Of a stretch of 64,000 nucleotides of DNA, positions 8,601 to 15,836 are shown piece after piece. The translations under genes and the position numbers were made by a program. Source of the stretch: Chloroflexota bacterium (GTDB lineage: Bacteria > Chloroflexota > Anaerolineae > Anaerolineales > Villigracilaceae); assembly GCA_016213105.1 (NCBI GenBank), contig JACRBN010000017.1, positions 1 through 64,000 on the forward strand. The letters run 5' to 3'. Within the stretch, counting starts at the first letter, position 1; every line of letters starts with the position of its first letter. Below the pieces are notes generated by a model. It had not been told where the DNA came from. It did no database searches and was given only the letters and a program-made list of their open reading frames with translations.

Positions 8601-9183
8601 GATAGGTTGATTTCGAGATCAGGGTTTCGCCCGGCTGGGCCGCGGAGGCCAGGCGGCTGGTGACGTTGACCGTGTCGCCGATGGCGGTATATTCGGCCTT
8701 GCTGCCCACCGCGCCCACCAGCGCCGGGCCGGTATTGACCCCGATATGCAGGCGCAGGGAGTGTCCGCGTTCGCGGAAGAAGGCTCCCATTTGATCCTGC
8801 AATTCGAGCGCCGCCAGCACGGCCTGTTCGGGGTCGTTCTCGCGGACGGTGTGCAGGCCCCAGACCGCCATGAGCGCGTCTCCGATGTGCTTGTCCACCG
8901 CGCCGCCGCAGCGCAGGACGACCGCGTCCAGCCGCGACCATAGCTCGTTCAGCAGGTCGGTGACCTCCTCCGCGTCGGCTTTTTCGGAAAGGGCGGTAAA
9001 GCCCGAGAGGTCGGCAAATAAAACAGAAACCTGCCGACGCCGCTGTTCAGGGACAGGCGAGGGCAGGTTATCCAATTCTTTGATCAGGGCGGTGATGGCC
9101 GTGTCCGCTGCTTCATCTCCCAACAGCGCGCGCTGGGCTTCTATCTGCTGGATGGTGTTGCGGATCTGCTCTGCGGTTTTCAT
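5644..9183 (-). CDS. Adenylate/guanylate cyclase - AAA ATPase - TPR regulator
   Basis: 1179-residue signalling protein. Residues about 50-215 form a class III cyclase domain with both metal Asp sites (FADLSGFT; HIGDALMAVWG), the base-recognition region KAEYTAIGD and the transition-state pair in NVTSR, so it should be active. An AAA/STAND-type ATPase domain follows (Walker A GEAGIGKS near 275; Walker B-like LVISLDDLHW near 415). From about 640 to 1150 there are TPR-like helical repeats (for example EARALSSLGSCQYFEGN and YALTNLGNIQTALGRFEEA). No membrane segment or signal peptide is seen, so it is cytoplasmic. The input signal is unknown. Confidence 0.92.
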   Translation of the reverse strand: MKTAEQIRNTIQQIEAQRALLGDEAADTAITALIKELDNLPSPVPEQRRRQVSVLFADLSGFTALSEKADAEEVTDLLNELWSRLDAVVLRCGGAVDKHIGDALMAVWGLHTVRENDPEQAVLAALELQDQMGAFFRERGHSLRLHIGVNTGPALVGAVGSKAEYTAIGDTVNVTSRLASAAQPGETLISKSTYRHIRGIFEVEETEALQLKGRNEVVQAYRVLRRRERPFRSLTRGLEGGIPPLVGRRPQLDDIKQCFESAVAQARGMAVTLVGEAGIGKSRLLFEVEDWLDLLPQRITYFRARSHPSIQHSPYSFLRDLFMRRFEIQESDPTEQARAKLSNGIQAVLDDPEGGMKADFIGYLLGFDLRASPHIQAALTDARQVRDRGLRYLLEYFQALAAQRPLVISLDDLHWADRSSLEFIQQLLRETDGASLFLLATARPALAEQFPAWLEQPRQVRIDLGPLDQADCLALVDSLLSRVRNLPPELRQAIAAQSDGNPFYVEELIKMLMEDGVILTEGSEWRIADGRALQWHIPSSLMEVLQTRLENLPPAENELLQQASVVGRTFWQSALQYMGRQLPQPQPVDLNESLNNLEMRELVFHQKISRFEETLEYIFKHSILRDVAYETTLLRKRRLYHRLAAEWYLQHSAEWSDEFDSVIAVHLEAANDAERAAVYFLKAGIHAANKYSNQEALRHLGRALDLTPPNRSGPRFDILVAREKVYNTLGQREAQSHDLEEMAGLAAQGSLQQRVTAALRQANHAMLTSQYPQAILHAGTAVRLAQEAGDTQGQADGLTLWGQTLVYQGNSDQAVQVLQQGIEISRQNGLRLSEARALSSLGSCQYFEGNLQSGRVSIEQALSIAAEIGGQQRLEIEMLNRLGSVQAELGDYPSSEACFQRGIDLCRLIGDREGESMLLGNIGANYSDQGDLWNAQLFFQQSLEISEKVGQRFYAGNAILNLGLVDNSVGDFESAAQRLEQALAVYREIGNLRSEGMALSHYGQINHARGQQQLALDQSTAALEIARSLNNRYVQAYALTNLGNIQTALGRFEEAAAHYREALTLRREIGQIPLYIESICGLLALHHLHGRLPEVHAEMEEALAALRDRPYLEMANEPMRAYLACIRALHALNDPRASALLEQAQRVLGEQAGRISHPEMRAAFLNVPVNRAILEYRLD

Positions 9184-9219
9184 GCTGCCTCCACCGCCGT
9201 TCAGGCAAGGTCAATTTCG

Positions 9220-9585
9220 CTACGCGTCCGGGGCTTCTCCCGTGTCGTCGTCATCGTCGGTGTAGAACTCGTATTCCACCTGCTCCTTGTCGAGGTAGAC
9301 CCACAGGAGCAGCACGTGTCCCTCCTCGGTTTCCACGTTGCGGGCGGCCAAGATGGGGGCGGTCTGTTCGAGACCGATGTCGTTGCGGTAATGCAGGCGA
9401 ATGGGCGCCTGGTTGTGCCAGGCGCGATAGCAGCGCTCCACCAGTGCGGGACCGTTGAAGGTGCGCAGGCGGGTGAGCGCGGGGACGGATAATTGCGGGC
9501 CTTCGTTCAGGCCGAGCGCCCAGCCATCCTGAGATAATTCAAAAATGGGCGGGGGTCCTTCGATAATTGTGATTTTGTCATCCAT
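9220..9585 (-). CDS. Conserved hypothetical acidic protein
   Basis: 121 residues starting at ATG 9585, which follows CACAGGTAAAACCT; an in-frame upstream start is poorer. The protein starts MDDKITIIEGPPP and ends in a very acidic tail (YTDDDDDTGEAPDA). There is no signal peptide, membrane segment or known catalytic motif. It is divergent from the P-loop gene at 9689 and 36 nt upstream of the cyclase start on the same strand. Function unknown. Confidence 0.7.
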   Translation of the reverse strand: MDDKITIIEGPPPIFELSQDGWALGLNEGPQLSVPALTRLRTFNGPALVERCYRAWHNQAPIRLHYRNDIGLEQTAPILAARNVETEEGHVLLLWVYLDKEQVEYEFYTDDDDDTGEAPDA

Positions 9586-9688
9586 AGGTTTTACCTGTGT
9601 CGGGAATATACCATACAATGCCCACTTGCCCCTTTCAATTGCACATCAGAAGTTCATTAGAGAATTTGTCTGGAATTATAATTATTCC

Positions 9689-10315
9689 ATGTCTAAACTC
9701 ACCCCCAAGATCATCCTCGAAGGCACACGCCTGACTTTCAAGACTGAAATTGCGTTTGAGCTTAACGAACATCCACGCGTCGTTGGGCCGCGCAAGTATC
9801 GCTACCATTCGCCGCTTATCTCGGCGGAGTGGTGCGCGTTCACCAATTTCCCCTGGGGCCGCGGGCCGATCAACTTCGAGCCGCACGAGGAGTCCCAGGC
9901 GATGGAGACCTACGCCACCTGGGCGCGCATGTTCGAGTTGCAGCGCTATTACTCGTGGATCGTGGATCGCTTTCACATCTCCACGCGCGCGTATCAGTTG
10001 CAGACCTACAACAGGGATTATGATTTCCGCTGGCTGGAGGAACGCCTGGCCCCGCTCAATTTTCGGATGGTGCTGCTGACGCGCTCGCCCGAGTCCTTTG
10101 CCGCCGCGCGCGCGGAGCGTCTCAAGGTGTCGGGCAATCCCTCGCAGTACGACAATCTGGATGTGTTCATCGAGCAACAGGAGTTGATGCGCCGCCTGGT
10201 GCGCGAGTCCATGCTGCCTGTGCTGGAAGTGGACATCTCGTACAATGATATCCCCTGCGCCGTCGAGCGCATCGCCGACTGGATGGAGTCGACGGGCGGG
10301 TTGTATATGCCGTAG
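9689..10315 (+). CDS. P-loop kinase-like protein with degenerate Walker A
   Basis: 208 residues from ATG 9689; the longer upstream frame overlaps the divergent gene's start and looks non-coding. The N-terminus KIILEGTRLTFKTEIAFEL aligns with the P-loop of thymidylate or deoxynucleoside kinases (ILEG-x4-GKT), but the conserved Gly before Lys is Phe. Other kinase-like traits are WIVDRFHIST (the DR motif of dNMP kinases) and VLLTRSPESFAAARAERL followed by a C-terminal VLEVDISYND strand. It is probably a divergent member of that fold. Catalytic activity is uncertain. Confidence 0.75.
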   Translation: MSKLTPKIILEGTRLTFKTEIAFELNEHPRVVGPRKYRYHSPLISAEWCAFTNFPWGRGPINFEPHEESQAMETYATWARMFELQRYYSWIVDRFHISTRAYQLQTYNRDYDFRWLEERLAPLNFRMVLLTRSPESFAAARAERLKVSGNPSQYDNLDVFIEQQELMRRLVRESMLPVLEVDISYNDIPCAVERIADWMESTGGLYMP

Positions 10316-10337
10316 CGCAAATTGCCAATTTGCGTTA
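10312..10337. repeat. Hairpin between convergent stops, TGCCA-type
   Basis: GCGCAAATTGCCAATTTGCGT forms a near-perfect hairpin spanning the 19-nt gap between the P-loop gene stop (10313-10315) and the pyrD stop (10335-10337). It resembles the element at 157-183. It may limit convergent transcription, but has no T-run. Confidence 0.55.
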
Positions 10338-11414
10338 CAGAACCTTCACAATCTCCCTCACCAACCCAGGCCCGCGATAGATCAGACCCGTGTAGACTTG
10401 CACCAGCGCCGCCCCCATGTCGAGGCGGCGTTTTGCATCCTCGGGACTCATAATGCCGCCCACACTGACGATGGGGAGACGGCCTTCCGCGCGTTTCACA
10501 ATCTGATGGAGGAACTCTTCACTGCGGACCCGCAGCGGGGCGCCGCTTAATCCGCCTGACTCGCCCCTTTGGCTGGAGCGCAGTCCCTCGCGGGCGAGAG
10601 TCGTATTGGTGGCGATGACGCCGTCCATGCAGGTGCGCAGGATCACGTCCAGGGCGTCGTCCAACTCTCCTGCGGCGAGATCAGGCGCGAGCTTGACCAG
10701 CAGTGGGAGCTTCTTCTCCCAACGTTTTTCCTCCAGCAGGCGCTGTTCGTGCAGATGGATCAGCAGCGATTCCAGGGCGGCGCGTCCTTGCAGTTGGCGC
10801 AATCCCACCGTGTTGGGTGAGCTGACGTTGATGGTCAGGTAGTCCGCCAGACGCGAATAGTTTTGCAGGAGCGAGAGGTAATCGAAGACCGCCTCTTCGT
10901 TGGGTGTGGTTTTGTTTTTGCCGAGGTTTACGCCGAGGATCGCCTGGGTGGGCCGCCGATGCGCCACGTAGAAGCGCGGACGAAATCCGAACGTGCGCTC
11001 CACAAAACCCATGTGCAGATTCGGGTCGAGCTGGGTCTGCACGAACTCGGTGCCGCGGCTGGGAAAGCCCATGCGGTTGATGACAGCTTCATCCTCCACC
11101 AGGCGGAAGACGCGCGGCCTGGGGTTGCCCTCCTGCGGCAGGGGCGTGACTGTGCCGATCTCGATGTGCCCGAAGCCCAGCGTGTCCAGGCCGTGGATGG
11201 CAACGCCGTCCTTATCGTAGCCGGCCGCCAATCCCACGGGATTCCTGAACTTCAGCCCGAAGACTTCCACAGGCTTGGCGGGCGCCTTGAAAAGCTGCGA
11301 GAGCATCCAGCCCACAGGGCGGACTTTGCCTGCCAGGCGGATCGCGCGCAGTGTCAGTTCGTGGGCGCGTTCAGGGTCGAGCCGAAAGAGGAGGGAGCGA
11401 ATGGAGTCATACAT
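10335..11414 (-). CDS. pyrD: Quinone-dependent dihydroorotate dehydrogenase (class 2)
   Basis: 359-residue FMN enzyme that oxidises dihydroorotate to orotate in pyrimidine synthesis, passing electrons to membrane quinone. The N-terminal helical extension MYDSIRSLLFRLDPERAHEL marks class 2. FMN and substrate motifs follow: NPVGLAAGYDKDG, the catalytic-base region NVSSPNT, VKLAPDL, ATNTT, and VSVGGI ending in VQVYTGLIYRGP. The ATG at 11414 overlaps the stop of the upstream ydeI-like remnant by one base (TGATG), so the two were once coupled. Other pyr genes lie at 14032, 15837 and 16752. Confidence 0.96.
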   Translation of the reverse strand: MYDSIRSLLFRLDPERAHELTLRAIRLAGKVRPVGWMLSQLFKAPAKPVEVFGLKFRNPVGLAAGYDKDGVAIHGLDTLGFGHIEIGTVTPLPQEGNPRPRVFRLVEDEAVINRMGFPSRGTEFVQTQLDPNLHMGFVERTFGFRPRFYVAHRRPTQAILGVNLGKNKTTPNEEAVFDYLSLLQNYSRLADYLTINVSSPNTVGLRQLQGRAALESLLIHLHEQRLLEEKRWEKKLPLLVKLAPDLAAGELDDALDVILRTCMDGVIATNTTLAREGLRSSQRGESGGLSGAPLRVRSEEFLHQIVKRAEGRLPIVSVGGIMSPEDAKRRLDMGAALVQVYTGLIYRGPGLVREIVKVL

Positions 11415-11575
11415 CAGCGGGTTGGTTTGCCTTGTTTCAACATCTGGATGGTTTTCAGGACGCGCGCCTGGCGGGTCTCAGCCTTCTTGGCCTCGGTGAT
11501 CCAGGTCGCGTATTCCCGTTTGTGAGTATAGGATAGTTTATCAAAGAAAGCGGCTGCTTCCGTGTCTTTCTTCAA
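11414..11575 (-). pseudogene. Truncated YdeI/OmpD-associated family remnant
   Basis: In the frame ending at 11414-11416 the minus strand encodes AAFFDKLSYTHKREYATWIT and ends VLKTIQMLKQGKPTR. This is the C-terminal helical domain of YdeI/OmpD-associated ('bacteriocin-protection') proteins. The usual N-terminal domain is absent: going upstream, the frame runs into the end of the unrelated ORF at 11586. A TTG at 11575 with an AGGGA-like site could still start a 53-residue fragment. It is probably the 3' end of a gene once upstream of pyrD that lost its 5' part. Confidence 0.6.
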
Positions 11576-11585
11576 TTCGGCTTCC

Positions 11586-11843
11586 CTAATATGTAAAGGG
11601 CCCAGTGAAAGAAATTATCAGGCTCAATGAAACCACTATCAACGCAAGAATCGATAGGGCTTTTACAAGGGGCCAGTTTACATATCCGTTTGTCCAATAT
11701 GAAAATCCCAGTAGCTCTTTCATGAAGTTTCTATGGGAATCCAACCTCTTTACAAATTTCACGGGGGCAAACCATATTTCATAGGAAAGTATGGAAAGGT
11801 AAATAAATGCCATAAAGGACGAGATAAACATAAAGAGGTTCAT
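11586..11843 (-). CDS. Small membrane protein, unknown
   Basis: 85 residues with two predicted membrane helices (FMFISSFMAFIYLSILSYEI and LVKALSILALIVVSLSLIIS) and a basic middle segment. The DNA is clearly AT-richer than its surroundings, and its 3' end touches the truncated ydeI remnant, consistent with an insertion at this point. No family recognised. It may not be a real gene. Confidence 0.45.
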   Translation of the reverse strand: MNLFMFISSFMAFIYLSILSYEIWFAPVKFVKRLDSHRNFMKELLGFSYWTNGYVNWPLVKALSILALIVVSLSLIISFTGPFTY

Positions 11844-11934
11844 TTTTTTCTTTACAAGTCGTTATCCGGCCAATTTATAGCACACTCGTCTGCATCCGTG
11901 ATTCGGATGATGGCTTTGAAAGTATGTTGATTTT

Positions 11935-12612
11935 TCATTTGCCAGCCAGTTCTTGTTTCTCAGGTTTCGAGAAGACCAGACAATAGCTGTGCTCATATCC
12001 GAATCCGTACTGATCCCAGCAGACAACGATCTCGCCTTCGAAGGTTAGCACCTGGGAAATCTCGCGGGCCACGTCCCAGGCCAGCGGGGTGACGCCCTGT
12101 TTGGTCTTCAAGTTGGCAATTTCAATCACTGCATGAGCAGATGGTTTGAGCAGTTGCGCGACCTGTTCGTAGATGTGACGCAATTCCTGCAAGTAGGCAG
12201 CATAGCTAAAGCCCTGCTCGGAATAATCTGTGAACGGATTCTCAGTATCCTCCCTCGGCGTGTAGGGCGGGGAAGTCAGGCAGAAATCGAAGGCAGGCAA
12301 ATCATAGCTACCAAGCTGGCGCGAGTCGCCGTGGATGAGTCGTTCGGGGTGCGCCAGCCGCGAGCGAATGAATTCCGCCTTGGTTGCGGTGTATTCGATC
12401 CCATAACCGATCCGTCCCAGCGCTTCGGCCACGTACAGAGTCGTCCCAAAGCCCGCGAAGGGATCGAGCACGCAATCCCCTTCTTTTGTGAACTCACGCA
12501 GCAGATATTCCACCAACTCATCCGCCATGCGGACATCGTCCGAGCGGTATTCGGGCGGGATTTCGTAGCGATGGGTGTTTTGCAAATGAAGATGGGTGCG
12601 CATCGGATTCAT
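11935..12612 (-). CDS. DNA (cytosine-N4 or adenine-N6) methyltransferase, orphan
   Basis: 225 residues with the AdoMet motif DPFAGFGTT (about residue 50) and the catalytic motif TSPPYTP (about 115). TSPPY is typical of N4-cytosine enzymes and of some N6-adenine enzymes. No restriction endonuclease is adjacent. The ATG overlaps the Nudix stop (ATGA, 12609-12612), placing it last in a pyrE-GNAT-Nudix-methylase operon. Target sequence is unknown; host-type or phage-derived regulation is possible. Confidence 0.85.
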   Translation of the reverse strand: MNPMRTHLHLQNTHRYEIPPEYRSDDVRMADELVEYLLREFTKEGDCVLDPFAGFGTTLYVAEALGRIGYGIEYTATKAEFIRSRLAHPERLIHGDSRQLGSYDLPAFDFCLTSPPYTPREDTENPFTDYSEQGFSYAAYLQELRHIYEQVAQLLKPSAHAVIEIANLKTKQGVTPLAWDVAREISQVLTFEGEIVVCWDQYGFGYEHSYCLVFSKPEKQELAGK

Positions 12613-13154
12613 TCGGCTGGCTGGATTTCAACCGTTTCGCTGTATACCGCCTGCTCCATGAGCTTCACGTAAAACTGCTGACGGGATAACCCGGACTGAT
12701 CGCGCATCTCCATCAACTCACTTCGGGTTGGACTCTCGGGGAACTCAGGCAGGTTGATCTCTTGCAACACGACTACGCCACAGGCGCCCGAGATGGCGTC
12801 TTCGACGCGACGCTTGTGTCCCGCCGAAAGCGGACTGGGCAGTTGGTCGAAGTCAAACCACTGCACGGCAATGGTTTCGCCTGGCTGGCATTTGATTTCC
12901 CCGCCCATCGGCCTGGCCGCGAACAGGATCATGTATCCCGGGGAGAAGCTGCCCAAGCGGGAATACACGCCGACCAGGCGTGTCAGTTCCACGTCCAGGC
13001 CGGTCTCTTCCTTCGTTTCTCGTAGCGCGGCTTGAGCCAGGCTTTCCCCTTCCTCCACGCCGCCGCTGGGCAGGATCCAGGTTTCGAAATCCTCACGCTG
13101 GGTCAGGAGGATTTTGTTTTCGTGCATGACCGCGACGTTGACTGCCAGTCCCAT
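12609..13154 (-). CDS. Nudix hydrolase
   Basis: 181 residues with a complete Nudix box, GGVEEGESLAQAALRETKEE followed by TG (about residues 31-52), fitting GX5EX7REUXEEXGU. It hydrolyses a nucleoside diphosphate linked to another group; substrate not predictable. A C-terminal extension (about 140-181, ELMEMRDQSGLSRQQFYVKL) is not part of the Nudix fold. It starts 2 nt after the GNAT stop and overlaps the methylase start. Confidence 0.92.
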   Translation of the reverse strand: MGLAVNVAVMHENKILLTQREDFETWILPSGGVEEGESLAQAALRETKEETGLDVELTRLVGVYSRLGSFSPGYMILFAARPMGGEIKCQPGETIAVQWFDFDQLPSPLSAGHKRRVEDAISGACGVVVLQEINLPEFPESPTRSELMEMRDQSGLSRQQFYVKLMEQAVYSETVEIQPAE

Positions 13155-13156
13155 GC

Positions 13157-14035
13157 TTACTCGACTTTCTTCCGATACCCGCGCATCACCCGCTCGGTGA
13201 CAAAACCGAACTTTTCGTACAGGCCGCGCGCGATGCGATTGTTCGCGTTGACGGTGAGGCTGACTTTTTGAGTCGTGGGCGCGGAGAGCATCCAGTCGAT
13301 GCCTGCGGCCAGCAGGTCCGCGCCAATACCGCGGCCGCGGGCGGATTCGTCGGTACCGATGAAGTCCACGTAGCCCGATTCCGCTGCGGGGTCGAACTTG
13401 CCGTAGTGATAGCCGAGCAGTCGCTCCCCCTCCACGGCCAGCAGGAGTTGGTGGGTTTCACCCAGTTTTTCGACGATCTGGCGGGCGGTGAAGTATGTGC
13501 CAGGGAAGACTGCGTTGTGCAGGCGCTCGAAGTCAGCGAAGAAACCTTCCTCGAACGGAATGACCTTCGTTGCCCTTTTGGCGGCGGGATTGTAATCGCC
13601 GCGCGCCAGGGTCATGACCGCATTTGCGGAATGCAGCGGGAAGCCGTGCCGCGCGGCAAATTCGTCCAAGCGGACGTTTTGCTCATCGCAGAACAGGTCG
13701 AAGCTGTGGATACCCGCGGGGATCAAGGCTTGGACTTGGCGATACAGTTCATCCGCCAGCGGATGCCAGTCTGCATGTTCGACGAGCGGGCCATACAACC
13801 AGGCGCGGTCGACCTCCTGGTCGGCATCCACGCCGAAGACGCCAACGAGCGTGTCTCCGTCGTACGCCAGTAGAAATCCCTCGGCGGTCGGGATGACACA
13901 TTCCTCCAGCGAGGCGCGCACGTCCGCATCGCCTTCACCGAAGAATCCGACGTGATGTACTCCGTCGCTGTTGAGGCGGACGGCGAATTGGACGAGTTCT
14001 TCGTAACGATCCTTGCAGGGGATGATCTGAATCAT
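13157..14035 (-). CDS. GNAT acetyltransferase, two-domain
   Basis: 292 residues. The C-terminal half carries a canonical GNAT acetyl-CoA loop, DESARGRGIGADLLAAGIDW, then VNANNRIARGLYEKFGF. The N-terminal half has strands GFLLAYDGDTLVGVFGVD and looks like a second, degenerate GNAT domain. Acceptor unknown. ATG 14035 overlaps the pyrE stop by four bases. Confidence 0.9.
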   Translation of the reverse strand: MIQIIPCKDRYEELVQFAVRLNSDGVHHVGFFGEGDADVRASLEECVIPTAEGFLLAYDGDTLVGVFGVDADQEVDRAWLYGPLVEHADWHPLADELYRQVQALIPAGIHSFDLFCDEQNVRLDEFAARHGFPLHSANAVMTLARGDYNPAAKRATKVIPFEEGFFADFERLHNAVFPGTYFTARQIVEKLGETHQLLLAVEGERLLGYHYGKFDPAAESGYVDFIGTDESARGRGIGADLLAAGIDWMLSAPTTQKVSLTVNANNRIARGLYEKFGFVTERVMRGYRKKVE

Positions 14036-14643
14036 TGGTTCTCCAATAGGAATTTACGTGTCGCCTCGATTTTTTCCTTCCCGACCATGCCGGACTTTTC
14101 CCAATAATCCAGCAAGGCGGAGATGGTCAGAACTGCGTGCAAAGAGTACCCTGCCTGCTCCAGCGACTCTTTCGCGCCCGACTGGCGGTCGACCAGCACG
14201 ACTACGTCCTTGACGACCAGCCCGACGCCGGTCAGCTTTTCGATGGCTTCGAATTTGCTGCCGCCGGTGGTGGCCAGGTCATCGATCACCACGACCGTCT
14301 CGCCTGTGTGAAATTCGCCTTCGATCTCGGCCTTCGTGCCATAAGCCTTGGCCTCCTTGCGCGGATAGATCATTGGGTAGTCGCCCGCCAGCGAGATGGC
14401 GGTGGCGATGGGAATGGCCGCATAGGGCAGGCCCGCGATGCGTGAGAATTGGAGTTCGGAAAGCAAAGGCAAATAGGCTTGTGCAATATCTGCCAGCAAT
14501 TTGGGGTGGGAGATGACCTGCCGCAGGTCGATGTAGATCGGCGACTTGAGTCCCGACTTGAGGGTGAACTCGCCGAACTTGATGCAGCCTGCGGAGAGCA
14601 GGCCGTCGGCAATTGAAGACAAAGTGACATTAAGTTCTGACAT
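14032..14643 (-). CDS. pyrE: Orotate phosphoribosyltransferase
   Basis: 203 residues. It transfers ribose-5-phosphate from PRPP to orotate, giving OMP. The PRPP-binding motif is VVVIDDLATTGGSK (about residues 117-130), preceded by the flexible-loop region YPRKEAKAYGT and the N-terminal FTLKSGLKSPIYIDLR. It is first gene of the operon with GNAT, Nudix and methylase. A TATAAT box lies at 14685-14690. Its product is the substrate of PyrF (15837). Confidence 0.95.
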   Translation of the reverse strand: MSELNVTLSSIADGLLSAGCIKFGEFTLKSGLKSPIYIDLRQVISHPKLLADIAQAYLPLLSELQFSRIAGLPYAAIPIATAISLAGDYPMIYPRKEAKAYGTKAEIEGEFHTGETVVVIDDLATTGGSKFEAIEKLTGVGLVVKDVVVLVDRQSGAKESLEQAGYSLHAVLTISALLDYWEKSGMVGKEKIEATRKFLLENQ

Positions 14644-14684
14644 AAAAACTCCTTTGCAGGTCGTTCGAAAGTCGAACAGGAGGG

Positions 14685-14690
14685 ATTATA
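14685..14690 (-). promoter_or_regulatory. Candidate -10 box for the pyrE operon
   Basis: TATAAT on the minus strand, 42 nt upstream of the pyrE ATG, with an AGGAGT ribosome site in between. No convincing -35 is seen; the box lies just downstream of where transcription of 14703-15761 begins its 3' end. Confidence 0.4.
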
Positions 14691-14702
14691 ACTTTATGCC
14701 GA

Positions 14703-15761
14703 TTACCAGCCCAAAAAAGAGCGGATCTTATCGTAGTGCGTCAGGAAGAAGGCCATGCCGGGAAACAGGAGCGAATTGACCAACGTGACTCCCACGCGCC
14801 AGTCAAAAACCGAGCTGTTTGCATTTTTGACACGGTCATAGTAACTCATCATGGCATTTGCCTGGCTGATCAGCGACGGGTCATCGAAATGATGCTCGAT
14901 GTCCAGCCCTTCGATCTGTCCGCGCAAACGATCCAGTAGGATGGTGCGCGCCCGGGCAATGATGCGCGAAAGGGCGACCTGGCGGGTTATGAAAATTCCG
15001 CCGAGCGGTAACACATAGAGCAGAGCCAGTGGGAAAATGGGTATCTTCAGGTAATACATGTAAAAGGTGAACAATGTGGCGTACAGGCTCAAAATATAGG
15101 TGGAGTTACGAATGACGGCTGCGATCTCACGTATGGAGGGGGATGCGCCCGGGTCCAACTCGTACAGGTCAATGTGATAACGGCTCAAAATGAGCGGAAA
15201 ACACATCATCGCCAAAAGATGGTGAACCACAATTGCCATGACCAGATGGCCGCTTAGGGAATTGATCCAACCGGCCAATCCGCCGAGACCGTGCGTGGAG
15301 GCCAGGATAGGTTGCAGATAAATGGTGACTGGTGGAACATATACGATAATCGCTATCAATATCCAGCCCCAACTTGAAAAACGCTCCAGCCAGCGGGCCA
15401 GGTCGCGGATGTCGTCGGGGCGGGTGAACGCATCGACGACATCCTTATAAAGAATCTGATAAAGCTGGCGAAATAAACGGGCGTATAGAGCCAACCCCGT
15501 ATAGAAGATGACTGCCGCCGATGCTCCAAATGGCAGCCATGCATTGAACGTTTCAACGCCGTTTATGAGACACAACAAAAGGGAAAAAATAAAATGGGCG
15601 CATCCCAACACCAGAACGGGAGTCATGTCTCCCTGTGGCAGGTGCGGAAAAGTTCGATGCACCCACTTGAAGATCCGCTCCGCCAGAACATCGTACTCGC
15701 CGCTGGCGAGCTTTTGTTTCAACTCCCTGCGCAAAATGGAAAGTTCATTTGTTTTTGACAT
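14703..15761 (-). CDS. Multi-pass membrane protein, unknown
   Basis: 352 residues from ATG 15761, which has GGAG six bases upstream; earlier in-frame starts lie inside the hairpin at 15789-15829. About six to eight hydrophobic helices are visible (for example VLVLGCAHFIFSLLLCLI, ILIAIIVYVPPVTIYL, LSLYATLFTFYMYYL, FPLALLYVLPLGGIF), with cytoplasmic-looking charged segments between them. No transporter or enzyme signature was recognised. It lies between pyrF and pyrE on the same strand, but the hairpin upstream may separate it from pyrF. Confidence 0.8.
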   Translation of the reverse strand: MSKTNELSILRRELKQKLASGEYDVLAERIFKWVHRTFPHLPQGDMTPVLVLGCAHFIFSLLLCLINGVETFNAWLPFGASAAVIFYTGLALYARLFRQLYQILYKDVVDAFTRPDDIRDLARWLERFSSWGWILIAIIVYVPPVTIYLQPILASTHGLGGLAGWINSLSGHLVMAIVVHHLLAMMCFPLILSRYHIDLYELDPGASPSIREIAAVIRNSTYILSLYATLFTFYMYYLKIPIFPLALLYVLPLGGIFITRQVALSRIIARARTILLDRLRGQIEGLDIEHHFDDPSLISQANAMMSYYDRVKNANSSVFDWRVGVTLVNSLLFPGMAFFLTHYDKIRSFLGW

Positions 15762-15788
15762 GCTCATCTCCACACCCAAATTATCATA

Positions 15789-15829
15789 CTCAGCAGGGAA
15801 ACTTGTGCCATGCAAGTTTCCCTGCTGAG
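15789..15829. repeat. 17-bp perfect hairpin between pyrF and the membrane-protein gene
   Basis: CTCAGCAGGGAAACTTG (15789-15805) is perfectly complementary to 15813-15829, with loop TGCCATG. No T-run follows on the minus strand, so it is not a classical terminator. It may stabilise the pyrF mRNA end or be a mobile palindrome. Confidence 0.7.
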
Positions 15830-15836
15830 CCAAAAA

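Noticed and set aside
15789-15829. 17-bp hairpin as an intrinsic terminator of pyrF
   Set aside because: No U-tract follows on the minus strand; kept only as a structural repeat.
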